Shown piece after piece: positions 53,428 through 63,133 of a DNA stretch of 64,000 nt; position 1 is the first letter of the stretch; each line of letters opens with the position of its first letter. A program made the position numbers and the translations under genes. Source of the DNA: Pseudocolwellia sp048296855 (GTDB taxonomy: Bacteria > Pseudomonadota > Gammaproteobacteria > Enterobacterales > Alteromonadaceae); NCBI GenBank assembly GCA_048296855.1, contig CP182631.1. One strand, given 5' to 3'. A model generated the notes under the pieces. It did no database searches and was not told the DNA's origin. It worked only from the letters and a program-made list of their open reading frames with translations.

Positions 53428-56046
53428 TTATACGTTTGATTTAAGGAAGTCTGTAGCAAACTTTTGCAATACCCCACCGCCATTGTAAACGGAGACTTCT
53501 TCAGCTGTATCTAAACGACATTTAACTGGAATTTCAATGACTTCACCATTAGCTCTAGTCATGACAACAGTCATAGCTCCACTTGGTGCTGTCGTACCTT
53601 CAACATCATAAGTTTCAGTACCGTCAATGCTATAAGTATTACGTGTATCACCATTAATAAATTCAAGCGGTAAAACCCCCATACCAATTAAATTAGTACG
53701 GTGAATACGTTCAAAACCTTCTGATACAATCACTTCAACACCTGCTAAACGAACACCTTTAGCTGCCCAATCACGTGATGAGCCTTGTCCATAATCAGCG
53801 CCAGCAATAATAATTAAAGGCTGTTTACGTTCCATATAGGTTTCTATTGCTTCCCACATACGAGATTCAACACCTTCCGGCTCTATACGTGCTAATGAAC
53901 CTTGTTTAACTTTGCCGCTTTCGTCCCGGCACATTTCGTTGAACAGTTTAGGGTTAGCAAACGTTGCGCGTTGCGTTGTTTCATGATCACCACGGTGTGT
54001 TGCGTACGAGTTAAAATCTTCTACCGGTAATCCCATTTTATGAAGATAAGCCCCTGAAGCACTATTTAACTGAATAGCATTTGACGGTGATAAATGGTCT
54101 GTTGTGATATTGTCACCTAGCACAGCTAAAGGACGCATACCTTTCATGGTACGTTCGCCCGCTAATGCACCTTCCCAATAAGGAGGTCGACGAATATAAG
54201 TACTTTTAAGATCCCAATCGTATAACGGACTTTCAGCGGGCTCAAAAGCACCTAAGTCAAACATTGGGGTATAAATTTTCTTGAATTGTTCAGGTTTTAC
54301 AGCAGATTTAACAATGGCATCTATTTCTTCGTCAGATGGCCAAATGTCTTTTAAGGTAATGTCATTACCCTTTTGGTCTTGACCTAATACATCTTTTTCA
54401 ATATCAAAACGTATCGTTCCAGCTAATGCATAAGCAACAACTAATGGTGGCGATGCTAAAAAAGCTTGTTTAGCGTGGGGATGAATACGCCCATCAAAAT
54501 TACGATTACCTGATAATACCGCAGTTGAGTATAAGTCGCGGTCAATAATCTCTTGTTGAATTTTAGGATCTAATGCTCCCGACATACCGTTACACGTAGT
54601 ACAAGCGTAACCTACAATACCAAAGCCTAGTTTTTCCATTTCTGATAATAAACCAGCTTCTTCTAAGTAAAGTTTTGCTACTTTTGAACCAGGTGCAAAT
54701 GAAGACTTAACCCAAGGCTTACGAACCAAACCTAATTCGTTAGCACGCTTTGCAATTAAACCAGCAGCCACAACATTACGTGGATTAGAGGTATTTGTAC
54801 AAGACGTTATAGCCGCAATAATTACCGCGCCGTCTGGCATTTCGCCATTGGCTTCTTGCGCTTTACAGGCATCTAAGTTTTTAGCAATATCTTTAGATAC
54901 AAGATCTGCCGTTGCTAAACGACGATGTGGATTAGATGGACCAGCTAAATTACGACATACAGTAGATAAATCAAATTCAATAACACGTGGATATTGAGCT
55001 TCAACTAAATCGTCGGCCCATAGTCCTGTATGTTTTGCGTATGTTTCAACTAATTCGACTTGTTCAGGCTCACGACCTGTTAATTTTAAGTAATCAATAG
55101 TTTGTTGATCTATGTAGAACATACCTGCTGATGCACCGTATTCAGGTGTCATGTTTGAGATAGTTGCACGGTCACCAATGGTTAAATCTGTTGTCCCTTC
55201 TCCAAAAAACTCTAAGTAACTAGAAACCACTTTTTGATTACGTAAAAACTCAGTGATAGCAAGTACCATATCTGTTGCCGTAATGCCTGGCGCACGTTTA
55301 CCTACTAGTTTTACACCAATAATATCAGGTAAGCGCATCATAGATGGACGACCCAACATAACGGTTTCAGCTTCTAAACCACCAACACCAATAGCAATAA
55401 CACCTAAAGCATCAACATGTGGCGTATGTGAATCAGTTCCCACACAAGTATCAGGAAAAGCAACACCGTCACGTAATTGAATAACAGGCGACATTTTTTC
55501 TAAATTAATTTGATGCATAATGCCGTTACCCGCAGGAATAACATCAACATTTTTGAAAGCGGTTTTGCTCCACTCAATAAATTTAAAACGGTCTTTGTTA
55601 CGGCGATCTTCAATATCACGGTTTTTTTGAAAGGCATCAGAGTCAAAACCCGGAGCTTCCACGGCGAGTGAATGATCTACAATGAGCTGAGTGGGTACAA
55701 CAGGATTAACCTTAGACGGATCACCACCTTGTTCAGCAATCGCATCACGCAAACCAGCAAGATCAACCAATGCTGTTTGACCTAGAATGTCATGACAAAC
55801 AACTCGTGCAGGATACCAAGGAAAATCAAGTTCTTGTTTGCTTTCAATAAGCTGCTTTAACGAATCAGTTAGTGTGGCAGGGTCACATCTACGTACTAAC
55901 TGCTCAGCTAATACACGAGAGGTGTAAGGTAGCTTGGCGTAGCTACCTGGAGTAATTGCTTCAACCGCTTCACGCGTATCAAAAAAATCAATGTTAACGC
56001 CGTTTACTTTATAGCCAGGCAACGGCTTGCGATAATCATAATTCAT
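53428..56046 (-). CDS. acnD: Fe/S-dependent 2-methylisocitrate dehydratase AcnD
   Basis: It dehydrates 2-methylcitrate. The product is 872 residues of the aconitase A-like class. Cluster ligands lie in AAITSCTNTSNPRNVV and GYACTTCNGMSGALD. Substrate-loop motifs GSSRDWAAKG and DSHTPHVDALG are present, and the swivel domain is near the C-terminus. The neighbouring prpF identifies it as AcnD rather than AcnA. Position: third enzyme gene of the operon. Confidence 0.95.
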   Translation of the reverse strand: MNYDYRKPLPGYKVNGVNIDFFDTREAVEAITPGSYAKLPYTSRVLAEQLVRRCDPATLTDSLKQLIESKQELDFPWYPARVVCHDILGQTALVDLAGLRDAIAEQGGDPSKVNPVVPTQLIVDHSLAVEAPGFDSDAFQKNRDIEDRRNKDRFKFIEWSKTAFKNVDVIPAGNGIMHQINLEKMSPVIQLRDGVAFPDTCVGTDSHTPHVDALGVIAIGVGGLEAETVMLGRPSMMRLPDIIGVKLVGKRAPGITATDMVLAITEFLRNQKVVSSYLEFFGEGTTDLTIGDRATISNMTPEYGASAGMFYIDQQTIDYLKLTGREPEQVELVETYAKHTGLWADDLVEAQYPRVIEFDLSTVCRNLAGPSNPHRRLATADLVSKDIAKNLDACKAQEANGEMPDGAVIIAAITSCTNTSNPRNVVAAGLIAKRANELGLVRKPWVKSSFAPGSKVAKLYLEEAGLLSEMEKLGFGIVGYACTTCNGMSGALDPKIQQEIIDRDLYSTAVLSGNRNFDGRIHPHAKQAFLASPPLVVAYALAGTIRFDIEKDVLGQDQKGNDITLKDIWPSDEEIDAIVKSAVKPEQFKKIYTPMFDLGAFEPAESPLYDWDLKSTYIRRPPYWEGALAGERTMKGMRPLAVLGDNITTDHLSPSNAIQLNSASGAYLHKMGLPVEDFNSYATHRGDHETTQRATFANPKLFNEMCRDESGKVKQGSLARIEPEGVESRMWEAIETYMERKQPLIIIAGADYGQGSSRDWAAKGVRLAGVEVIVSEGFERIHRTNLIGMGVLPLEFINGDTRNTYSIDGTETYDVEGTTAPSGAMTVVMTRANGEVIEIPVKCRLDTAEEVSVYNGGGVLQKFATDFLKSNV

Positions 56047-56148
56047 AGTTTATTCCACTTTTATAAGGGAAAAGAAGTGAGGTAAACTATTCACTTAATA
56101 CACTCCCCCTATTAATATATTCGAGTTATTTACACAGGATTTTTATTC

Positions 56149-56215
56149 GTTCAGGCAGAATGTTAGACGCATAGCTTTCCTATGCGAGCTTCACTTATTA
56201 AAATAAGCCTAACGA
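56149..56215. promoter_or_regulatory. Structured intercistronic region between prpC and acnD
   Basis: A CGCATAG-CTTTC-CTATGCG hairpin (56168-56186) lies inside a looser outer pairing of CGTTCAGGC with GCCTAACG. There is no T-run, so it is more likely an mRNA processing or stability element than a terminator. Confidence 0.45.
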
Positions 56216-56242
56216 AAACGTTATGAAAAATAACCAGTCAAA

Positions 56243-57367
56243 TTACCTTTCAGAGATAGCAACAACCTTACGTGGCTCTGCTCCTGTATAATCAGCACTC
56301 GGACGAATAATACGATTATTAACACGTTGCTCCATTACATGAGCTGCCCAGCCAGTTAAGCGTGAACATACAAAAATTGGCGTAAATAACTTAGTTGGAA
56401 TGCCCATATAGTTATAAGTTGACGCATGGAAAAAATCAGCATTACAAAATAGCTTTTTGGTGTCCCACATAAACTCTTCACACGCTACTGAAATATCGTA
56501 TAAAGAAGTATCACCATTTTCAGCGGCTAGCTTTTCAGACCATGCTTTGATCACAACATTACGAGGATCAGAAGTACGGTAGATAGCGTGACCAAAGCCC
56601 ATTATTTTTTCTTTACGCTCTAACATGCCAGCCATTTGTTCTTTAGCATCGGCTGGAGATTTGAACTTAAGGATCATATCCATAGCAGCTTCGTTAGCCC
56701 CACCGTGAAGTGGGCCACGTAAAGTACCAATAGCACCTGTGATACATGAAAACATGTCTGATAATGTTGATGCACATACGCGTGCGGTAAAAGTAGAAGC
56801 GTTAAATTCGTGTTCTGCGTATAAAATTAATGAGACATCCATTACACGTTTATGCTGCTCTGAAGGTTCTTTTTGGTTTAATAAACGTAAGAAATGACCA
56901 CCTAATGAATCTTCATCAGTCATACAATCAATTTCTACACCATCGTGGGAGTATTTATACCAGTAACACATAATCGCAGGGAAAGCCGCGAGTAAACGGT
57001 TTGCAGCACGACGTGCTTCAGAAAAGTCACTTTCTGGCTCAATATTACCTAAAATAGAACAACCCGTACGCATAACATCCATAGGATGAGTTTCTTTAGG
57101 GATAAGCTTTAATACTGATTTTACCGCTTCAGGTAAATCACGCATGGTTTTTAATTCAGTTTTATATGCATCTAACTGTGTTTGATTAGGTAATTCGCCA
57201 TTAAAAAGTAAATAGGCTACCTCTTCAAACGTTGATTTTTCAGCAAGATCAGCAACATCATAGCCACAATAAGTTAAACCACTTCCTGATTTGCCCACTG
57301 TACATAATTTTGTTTCGCCAGCACTCTGACCACGTAAACCTGCACCACTTAATTTCTTATCTACCAT
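56243..57367 (-). CDS. prpC: 2-methylcitrate synthase
   Basis: It condenses propionyl-CoA with oxaloacetate. The product is 374 residues, short citrate-synthase type. Catalytic regions: RGPLHGGANEAAMDMI, MGFGHAIYRTSDPR and the final Asp region (CNADFFHASTYNYMGIPTKL). N-terminal GLRGQSAGETKLC and SGLTYCGYDVADLAE are typical of PrpC. Confidence 0.95.
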   Translation of the reverse strand: MVDKKLSGAGLRGQSAGETKLCTVGKSGSGLTYCGYDVADLAEKSTFEEVAYLLFNGELPNQTQLDAYKTELKTMRDLPEAVKSVLKLIPKETHPMDVMRTGCSILGNIEPESDFSEARRAANRLLAAFPAIMCYWYKYSHDGVEIDCMTDEDSLGGHFLRLLNQKEPSEQHKRVMDVSLILYAEHEFNASTFTARVCASTLSDMFSCITGAIGTLRGPLHGGANEAAMDMILKFKSPADAKEQMAGMLERKEKIMGFGHAIYRTSDPRNVVIKAWSEKLAAENGDTSLYDISVACEEFMWDTKKLFCNADFFHASTYNYMGIPTKLFTPIFVCSRLTGWAAHVMEQRVNNRIIRPSADYTGAEPRKVVAISER

Positions 57368-57447
57368 AATATGTTCCTTAACTAACTTGTTGTATCAGTA
57401 ATTTTTAATCGTTATTTTCAAATTGTAATTTGAATTATTTATTGTTT

Positions 57448-58338
57448 TTATTTGTTTTTGCCTTCAGCAAATAGGCTATCTAGCTTTTGTTCGTAATCGT
57501 GATAGCCAAGGTAATCGTATAAATCCATACGCGTTTGCATATTGTCGATTTCAGCTTTTTGGTCACCATCAGCTAACAATGTTTTATAAACCGATTCTGC
57601 AGCTTTATTCATTGCTCTAAAAGCTGATAAAGGATAAAGCACCATGGCACAGCCCCACTCACCTAGTTGTTCTTTATTCCAAAGCTCTGTTTGCCCAAAC
57701 TCTGTAATATTAGCAAGAAGTGGAACATCTAATGCTTCTGAAAAGGCACGATAATGCTCTTCTGTTTTTATTGCTTCAGCAAAAATACCATCAGCACCTG
57801 CCGCTACATATGCTTTAGCTCTTTCTATTGCAGACTCTAAGCCTTCTTGTGCGAATGCATCTGTACGCGCCATGATAAAAAAGTCAGGGTCAGTTCGTGC
57901 ATCAACAGCCGCTTTGATACGGTCTACCATTTCTTCAATTGAAACAATTTCTTTATTTGGACGATGGCCACAACGCTTTTGAGCCACTTGATCTTCAAGA
58001 TGAACCGCCGCTGCTCCTGCTTTTTCCATATCACGTACAGTTTTAGCAATATTAAAAGCGCCACCCCAGCCTGTATCAATATCAACAAGTAAAGGTAAGC
58101 TTGATGCCGACGTTATACGTTGTACATCTGCAATAACATCATTTAACGATGTCATGCCTAAATCGGGTAATCCGTAAGAAGCATTAGCAACACCGCCACC
58201 AGAAAGGTAAATAGCTTGATGCCCTAATTTCTCTGCCATCATGGCGCAATAGGCATTAATTGTTCCCACCACTTGTAATGGTTTATTGTTTTGTAATGCT
58301 TGTCTAAATTTTTTACCTGGTGATTGTATTAAAGTCAT
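57448..58338 (-). CDS. prpB: 2-methylisocitrate lyase
   Basis: It splits 2-methylisocitrate into pyruvate and succinate. The product is 296 residues from ATG 58338 (MTLIQSPGKKFRQAL), which has GGGGAT before it; another ATG four codons earlier overlaps that signal. Mg/substrate motifs DIDTGWGGAFN, HLEDQVAQKRCGHRP (KRCGH replaces the usual KKCGH) and MARTDAFAQEG. Confidence 0.95.
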   Translation of the reverse strand: MTLIQSPGKKFRQALQNNKPLQVVGTINAYCAMMAEKLGHQAIYLSGGGVANASYGLPDLGMTSLNDVIADVQRITSASSLPLLVDIDTGWGGAFNIAKTVRDMEKAGAAAVHLEDQVAQKRCGHRPNKEIVSIEEMVDRIKAAVDARTDPDFFIMARTDAFAQEGLESAIERAKAYVAAGADGIFAEAIKTEEHYRAFSEALDVPLLANITEFGQTELWNKEQLGEWGCAMVLYPLSAFRAMNKAAESVYKTLLADGDQKAEIDNMQTRMDLYDYLGYHDYEQKLDSLFAEGKNK

Positions 58339-58376
58339 GTGTATCCCCATTTAAATGAATATTTATTACTTGTTGA

Positions 58377-59078
58377 TTAATTTTCTACTTGTTCGGCTAT
58401 TTTTCTCTCGATATTTTTACGAGAAGCTGCAATGTGTCGACGCATTAAAAATTCGGCTAGTTCACCGTCTCTGTCTGCGATTGCTTGAATAATTTGAGAG
58501 TGTTCTTGAAAAGCACGTGTTGCTCTTGAGCTTTTCATACCAAATTGAATACGGTACATACGAACCAGATGGTATAGCTGGCCGCAAAGAAGATTAATAA
58601 GCTGTTGGTTATGACTACCTAGAATTATTTTGTAATGGAAATCCACATCTCCTTCTTCTTGGTAATAAGAAATACCATCTTTTAGATCTTGCTGCTTGCC
58701 GTGCTCTTCTAACATTTCTCGCATGCTAACAATTTCGTCATCAGTCATATTCATTGCAGCTTGTCTACACGCCATGCCTTCTAGCGCTTCACGTGTAATA
58801 TAGAGCTCTAATAATCCTTCAATTGAACAATCTACAACACGTGAACCTACATTGGCTTTGCGTTCAATTAAGTGACATTTTTCTAATCGATTCAATGCTT
58901 CGCGCAAAGTAGATCGACTAATTTCAAATTTCTTAGCGAGTTCAGGCTCACTTATTTTACTGCCTGCTCGTATCTTCCCACTTACAATTTGATGAAGAAG
59001 CTGTTCGTAAACTTTATCAGCAGTAGTTACTGGAGCTAAGTGTGTTGGATTTTTTAAAGGTACAAAATCTAAAGACAT
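58377..59078 (-). CDS. GntR-family (FCD domain) regulator of the methylcitrate operon
   Basis: The product is 233 residues. N-terminal winged helix (GSKISEPELAKKFEISRSTL then REALNRLEKCHLIERKANVG) and C-terminal FCD ligand domain with metal-binding Asp/His positions (DVDFHYKIILGSHNQ...EHSQIIQAI). It is the first gene of the unit, 38 bases before prpB. TGTCGACA palindromes directly upstream are likely its operators; the effector is presumably a methylcitrate-cycle intermediate. Confidence 0.9.
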   Translation of the reverse strand: MSLDFVPLKNPTHLAPVTTADKVYEQLLHQIVSGKIRAGSKISEPELAKKFEISRSTLREALNRLEKCHLIERKANVGSRVVDCSIEGLLELYITREALEGMACRQAAMNMTDDEIVSMREMLEEHGKQQDLKDGISYYQEEGDVDFHYKIILGSHNQQLINLLCGQLYHLVRMYRIQFGMKSSRATRAFQEHSQIIQAIADRDGELAEFLMRRHIAASRKNIERKIAEQVEN

Positions 59079-59081
59079 AAA

Positions 59082-59094
59082 ATTGTCGACATAT
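59082..59094. promoter_or_regulatory. Probable GntR operator, site 1
   Basis: ATTGTCGACATAT with the palindromic core TGTCGACA at 59084-59091, four bases from the gntR start codon. Confidence 0.65.
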
Positions 59095-59153
59095 TTTATT
59101 GGATGGTAGGATTATAGGCGATAAATAAAATAGATCAACCATAAGCGACAAAT

Positions 59154-59165
59154 ATTGTCGACAAT
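59154..59165. promoter_or_regulatory. Probable GntR operator, site 2
   Basis: ATTGTCGACAAT is a perfect 12-bp palindrome 76 bases upstream of gntR. It fits the TNGTNNNACNA pattern of FCD-type regulators. Confidence 0.7.
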
Positions 59166-59264
59166 TACACAAAGATAATAAAACTAAAGTTCTATAAGCC
59201 ATATTGGCTACCAAAAGAAAGGATAATAAATAAGAAGATAAAACATTAAAATAAAGAAGATAAA

Positions 59265-60494
59265 TTAGCCAAAAAACCAATAACAAACACTTATGGCGGC
59301 AATAATACCCGCTGCATCAGCAATTAAACCACAGCTTACGGCATGCCTACTGTACTTAATACCGACAGAGCCAAAATACACAGCAAGTACATAAAAAGTG
59401 GTTTCTGTTGAACCTTGAATGATAGAAGCTAATCTACCTGCGAAAGAATCTGCACCATGAGTATTCATGGTTTCAATCATCATAGCTCTTGCGCCTGAAC
59501 CACTTAAAGGTTTCATCATAGCGGTAGGTAACGCATCAATAAAACGTGTATCCATGCCTAAAAACATTGCAAGACTTCTAAATATGTCGACAATTACATC
59601 TAAAGCACCACTAGCTCGAAATACACCAATAGCGCATAACATGGCCAGTAAATAAGGAATAAGCTTAATGCTTGTTTCAAATCCTTCCTTAGCGCCTTCA
59701 ATAAAACTATTATATACATCAATTTTTTTACGAACCGCTGCGGCTATAAAAAGAATGAGCGTGCTAAATATTAATATATTACCAAATAAGGATGACTGTG
59801 TTGATAATGCTTGAGACGATAACGCAGCAAAATAGACCGTAATACCACCAATAAGGGCGATAGCAGCAGATAAGTAAAGCAACACCACTGGGTGATACAA
59901 TTTTATTTTTTGAACAGTGGCTACAGCCAGTAATCCTGCAAATGTTGAAGCAAACGTAGCTAAAATAATAGGAATAAAAACATCGGTGGGATTTACAGCG
60001 CCCTGCTGTGCCCTATAAACAAAAACAGCAACAGGAAACAGAGTAACAGAAGAAGTATTTAATACTAAAAATAAAATTTGAGCATTGGTAGCTGTATCTT
60101 TTTTCGGATTTAACGTTTGTAAATCTTGCATCGCCTTTAACCCTAATGGCGTTGCTGCGTTATCTATGCCTAAAAAATTAGCTGACAAATTCATTGTTAT
60201 TGAGCCAATAGCAGGATGCCCTTTGGGTACTTCAGGCATTAATTTAGAAAACAATGGCGAAATAGCAATGGCGAGCTTATTAATTAGACCTGCATTCTCT
60301 GCTATTTTCATCATACCTAGCCAAAAAGCTAATATACCAATTAATCCAATAGCAATGTCTACAGTAACTGAAGACATATCAAAAATAGACTTAATTATTT
60401 TTTCAAAGATAAGAGCATCACCCATGACTCCCCATTGATACAAGGCTGAAATAAAGGCAATAAAAAAGAAGCTGATCCAGAGACGATTTAACAC
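59265..60494 (-). CDS. Nucleoside-recognition (Gate) domain membrane protein, SpmA-SpmB fusion type
   Basis: The product is 409 residues with about ten hydrophobic segments. Two Gate domains: first GLIGILAFWLGMMKIAENAG with MNLSANFLGIDNAATPLGLK, second FETSIKLIPYLLAMLCAIGV with ALPTAMMKPLSGSGARAMMI and IQGSTETTFYVLAVYFGSVG. In Bacillus these are two proteins, SpmA and SpmB; fused forms are common in Gram-negatives. The transport role is unproven. The codons near 59585 contain a third TGTCGACA. Confidence 0.9.
   Translation of the reverse strand: MLNRLWISFFFIAFISALYQWGVMGDALIFEKIIKSIFDMSSVTVDIAIGLIGILAFWLGMMKIAENAGLINKLAIAISPLFSKLMPEVPKGHPAIGSITMNLSANFLGIDNAATPLGLKAMQDLQTLNPKKDTATNAQILFLVLNTSSVTLFPVAVFVYRAQQGAVNPTDVFIPIILATFASTFAGLLAVATVQKIKLYHPVVLLYLSAAIALIGGITVYFAALSSQALSTQSSLFGNILIFSTLILFIAAAVRKKIDVYNSFIEGAKEGFETSIKLIPYLLAMLCAIGVFRASGALDVIVDIFRSLAMFLGMDTRFIDALPTAMMKPLSGSGARAMMIETMNTHGADSFAGRLASIIQGSTETTFYVLAVYFGSVGIKYSRHAVSCGLIADAAGIIAAISVCYWFFG
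59585..59592. promoter_or_regulatory. Third TGTCGACA palindrome, inside the SpmAB-like gene
   Basis: The sequence ATATGTCGACAATTA equals the flanks of the two sites upstream of gntR in reverse. It could be an auxiliary operator or coincidence. Confidence 0.35.
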
Positions 60495-60892
60495 AAAAGA
60501 CTTTTATACAAAAAATATTGAAAAGATAATGACATATTTAACCATACAATAATAGTTCAGCCATATAGGCGTTACATTTAAGATATAGTTTTTAAAAGCA
60601 CTAAAATCTGAATTTGGGTTAGGAGCTGTTAATTTTATATAAAAATAACGTAAGCTCACAAATTCAGGCGTCCAATTAATCATATTATCAATGCTAAATA
60701 AATACGTTAAGTACTAGCACAAAAAACAATCAACGGATAAAATTTAAATTTTATATATAAATATCAATGTGTAATAAATATTAAAAATAAATTAGCATTA
60801 ATAAAATATTACACTACACTTAATAATTACTAAGTTAATTAACTTAACAAAAAATAATTGCTCGCTGCATTATTATTTTTTACAGATAGGCT

Positions 60893-60964
60893 TTTTAGCA
60901 TGGGTTCTTTATTTGAACCTTCCCCCTCAACCCTAAACTAGCGATAGTTTGGGGTTATTTTTAT
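60893..60964 (+). ncRNA. Possible small RNA ending in a Rho-independent terminator
   Basis: A weak promoter-like pair TTGCTC-N17-TACAGA precedes hairpin GGTTC-TTTATTT-GAACC. A 12-bp stem (AACCCTAAACTA/TAGTTTGGGGTT, one G-T pair, loop GCGA) and TATTTTTA follow. No gene precedes the terminator on this strand, which is why an sRNA is suggested. The terminator is well supported, the RNA is not. Confidence 0.35.
60929..60964 (+). terminator. Orphan Rho-independent terminator
   Basis: Stem 60929-60940/60945-60956 with four-base loop and U-rich tail. Confidence 0.75.
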
Positions 60965-61006
60965 ACTCTCTTTTAAGGCCTGTTACTCTTTCTGCTTATT
61001 TTTCAG

Positions 61007-61118
61007 TAGTTCATTAGCCTTTTATACAAGGCAGCCATAGTTCGTCCTTATTCTACTCTAATAAGCGATAACGTAGTAGAAATAACTAATAAACGCTGTC
61101 CTAAGGATCCGTTTAAAT
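61007..61118 (-). repeat. Dispersed intergenic repeat, copy 2 (inverted)
   Basis: Its complement follows 26615-26720 from GCATTTAAACG through TTTCTACTACGTTATCGC to CTTGTATAAAAGGCTAATGA, with an insertion of about ten bases (AGGACGAACTATGGC region) relative to copy 1. Confidence 0.75.
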
Positions 61119-61500
61119 GCTTCTTGCTCATTGTTGCAAGGAGTTTACATAGAACAACTAGGCTACACTCCTTACGCAGCGCTCAACAAGCATTTAATTC
61201 GAATAAAATGTAAACATGAAGATCCCCCTCCCTAATATATCAATATCATAATCGAAACTAATTTTTAAATATTATCCGTATTAATTATTGCATTTTTGTT
61301 AAAGGTAATTTGTTTACAATTAGCAATTAGCTGCTACATTTATTGTACATCTGAAAATATATTGATTAAAAATATAATTTAAATATTCTCGGATGTACGT
61401 ACTAACACATTTCTGTAGCAAGAATAATTATACTAAATCTTGCTAGTTACAGAATGGTGTTTTTAAGTTATGCAACATTCAAAATACAAGGAAATTTACA

Positions 61501-62829
61501 ATGATTAAAAAACTATCATTATGCACTGGAGCAATATTAGTGTGTAGTTCGATCCAAGCAGCTGACTGGGATGGTATTTCAATTCCAGCTCCTGCGGGCT
61601 CAGGTAACACATGGGAATTACAGTCTGTATCCGATGACTTTAATTACAATGCGACTCCAACAAGTAAACCAGCCGATTTTAATAATCGCTGGAATGCTAG
61701 TTATATCAATGCATGGACAGGACCTGGTGATACTGAGTTTAATTCAGGGCACTCTTACACGACTGGTGGTTCATTGGCTTTACAATCAAGCGCTAAAGCC
61801 GGCACAGATAAAATTTATACGGGTATCATTTCATCTAAAGCTACTTTTACTTACCCTCTATATTTAGAGGTACGAGCCAAACCGAGTAATAACACATTAG
61901 CTAACGCAGCCTGGATGTTAAGCCCTGATTCTACTCAAGAAATTGATGCTATGGAGTCTTACGGTAGTGATCGTTCTACTCAAACATGGTTCGATCAACG
62001 TATGCACGTTAGTCATCATGTTTTTATTCGTGAACCCTTCCAAGATTATCAACCAAAGGATGGTGGTGAGTGGATTTATAATGGTGGTGAATCGTATCGC
62101 TCAGGTATGAAAAGATACGGCGTACATTGGAAAGATCCATGGAACCTAGACTATTATATTGATGGAGTTTTAGTTCGTTCAACATCAGGTGTCAACATGA
62201 TTGACCCTAATAATTTTACTAATGGTACTGGCTTAAATAAAGCTATGCATATTATTCTTGATGTAGAACATCAAGATTGGCGAGATGTTAAGCCTACAGC
62301 CGCAGAATTAGCCGATGCCAATAAGAGTATTTTCTTTATCGACTGGATCCGTGTTTATAAACCTGTAAATAACGGTGGTGGTACAAGTAGTGGTAGTACA
62401 ACAACTCCCCCTGCAGGAACCACGTCTTTGAAAGCTCGTAATAGCAGCCGCTGTATTGATTTATCGGCTGGTAGTAATGCCAATGGAGCAAATATCCAAC
62501 AATGGGGCTGTAATGCGAACAATGCCAACCAAGATATTACTTTTGTTTCTAAAGGTGATGGTTATTACCTAATGAAAACTAAACACAACAAGTGTGTCGA
62601 TATCAGTGGCAAGCTAACCACTAACGGTGCAACTGCCGTACAGTGGGACTGTTATGACGGAGACAATCAACAATTTAAGTTGGTTGACAAAGGTAATGGT
62701 TGGTTTCAACTTGAGGCTAAACATAGCAATAAATGTTTAGAAGTCGCAAATAACTCAACCACTAACGGTGCTGATATTCGTCAGTGGGCATGTGGTAACG
62801 GTAACAACCAACAGTTTACATTTCAATAA
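61501..62829 (+). CDS. Secreted GH16 beta-agarase with C-terminal CBM13 domain
   Basis: The product is 442 residues. Signal peptide 1-20 (...SSIQA-ADWDG). GH16 catalytic domain about 22-290 with the nucleophile/acid-base motif E147-I-D149-A-M-E152. Sequence around it (AAWMLSPDSTQEIDAMESYG, WFDQRMHVSHHVFIR, HWKDPWNLDYYIDG) is of the beta-agarase subgroup that cuts agar at beta-1,4 links. A Gly/Ser/Thr/Pro linker follows, then a ricin-type CBM13 trefoil (about 308-442) with three repeats ending in QQW/VQW/RQW and CxD or CLE motifs. It is a lone gene, with no other agar-utilisation gene in the window. Confidence 0.93.
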   Translation: MIKKLSLCTGAILVCSSIQAADWDGISIPAPAGSGNTWELQSVSDDFNYNATPTSKPADFNNRWNASYINAWTGPGDTEFNSGHSYTTGGSLALQSSAKAGTDKIYTGIISSKATFTYPLYLEVRAKPSNNTLANAAWMLSPDSTQEIDAMESYGSDRSTQTWFDQRMHVSHHVFIREPFQDYQPKDGGEWIYNGGESYRSGMKRYGVHWKDPWNLDYYIDGVLVRSTSGVNMIDPNNFTNGTGLNKAMHIILDVEHQDWRDVKPTAAELADANKSIFFIDWIRVYKPVNNGGGTSSGSTTTPPAGTTSLKARNSSRCIDLSAGSNANGANIQQWGCNANNANQDITFVSKGDGYYLMKTKHNKCVDISGKLTTNGATAVQWDCYDGDNQQFKLVDKGNGWFQLEAKHSNKCLEVANNSTTNGADIRQWACGNGNNQQFTFQ

Positions 62830-62835
62830 TTAGCT

Positions 62836-62872
62836 TACCTCCTCTTATTATCTTGATTAATAAGAGGAGGTA
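62836..62872 (+). terminator. Terminator of the agarase gene
   Basis: A perfect 15-bp stem, TACCTCCTCTTATTA and its complement, with seven-base loop, seven bases after the stop. The remaining bases to 63133 hold nothing recognisable. Confidence 0.7.
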
Positions 62873-63133
62873 TAATAAACGGCTTATTAGACTGTAAAAA
62901 CTAGGTAATATTTAACCTATGTCGAGTTAATGAATTTAATAAAACTAATTCATAATGTTAACTTTGTGCTATGTTTGAATAACGACCTGAATACAATCTA
63001 AATATATTTTTAATGATGATATTTATGTCATTATCAGGTACTTTATAAACCAATAGCTCGCTATTGCGCATAAAAATGCAGATAAACGCTTAAGCATTAT
63101 TGAGTAAAATTACTTAATCTGAACTGAGGTTGT

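Larger units (their letters stand above)
60495..61500. other. One-kilobase non-coding region upstream of the agarase gene
   Basis: No ORF is supported. From left to right it has AT-rich sequence, a hairpin with U-tract (60929-60964), a dispersed repeat (61007-61118), and an inverted pair GTACATC (61345-61351)/GATGTAC (61392-61398) about 105 bases before the agarase start, a possible operator. Agarase has AAGGAAA before its ATG. Confidence 0.7.
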
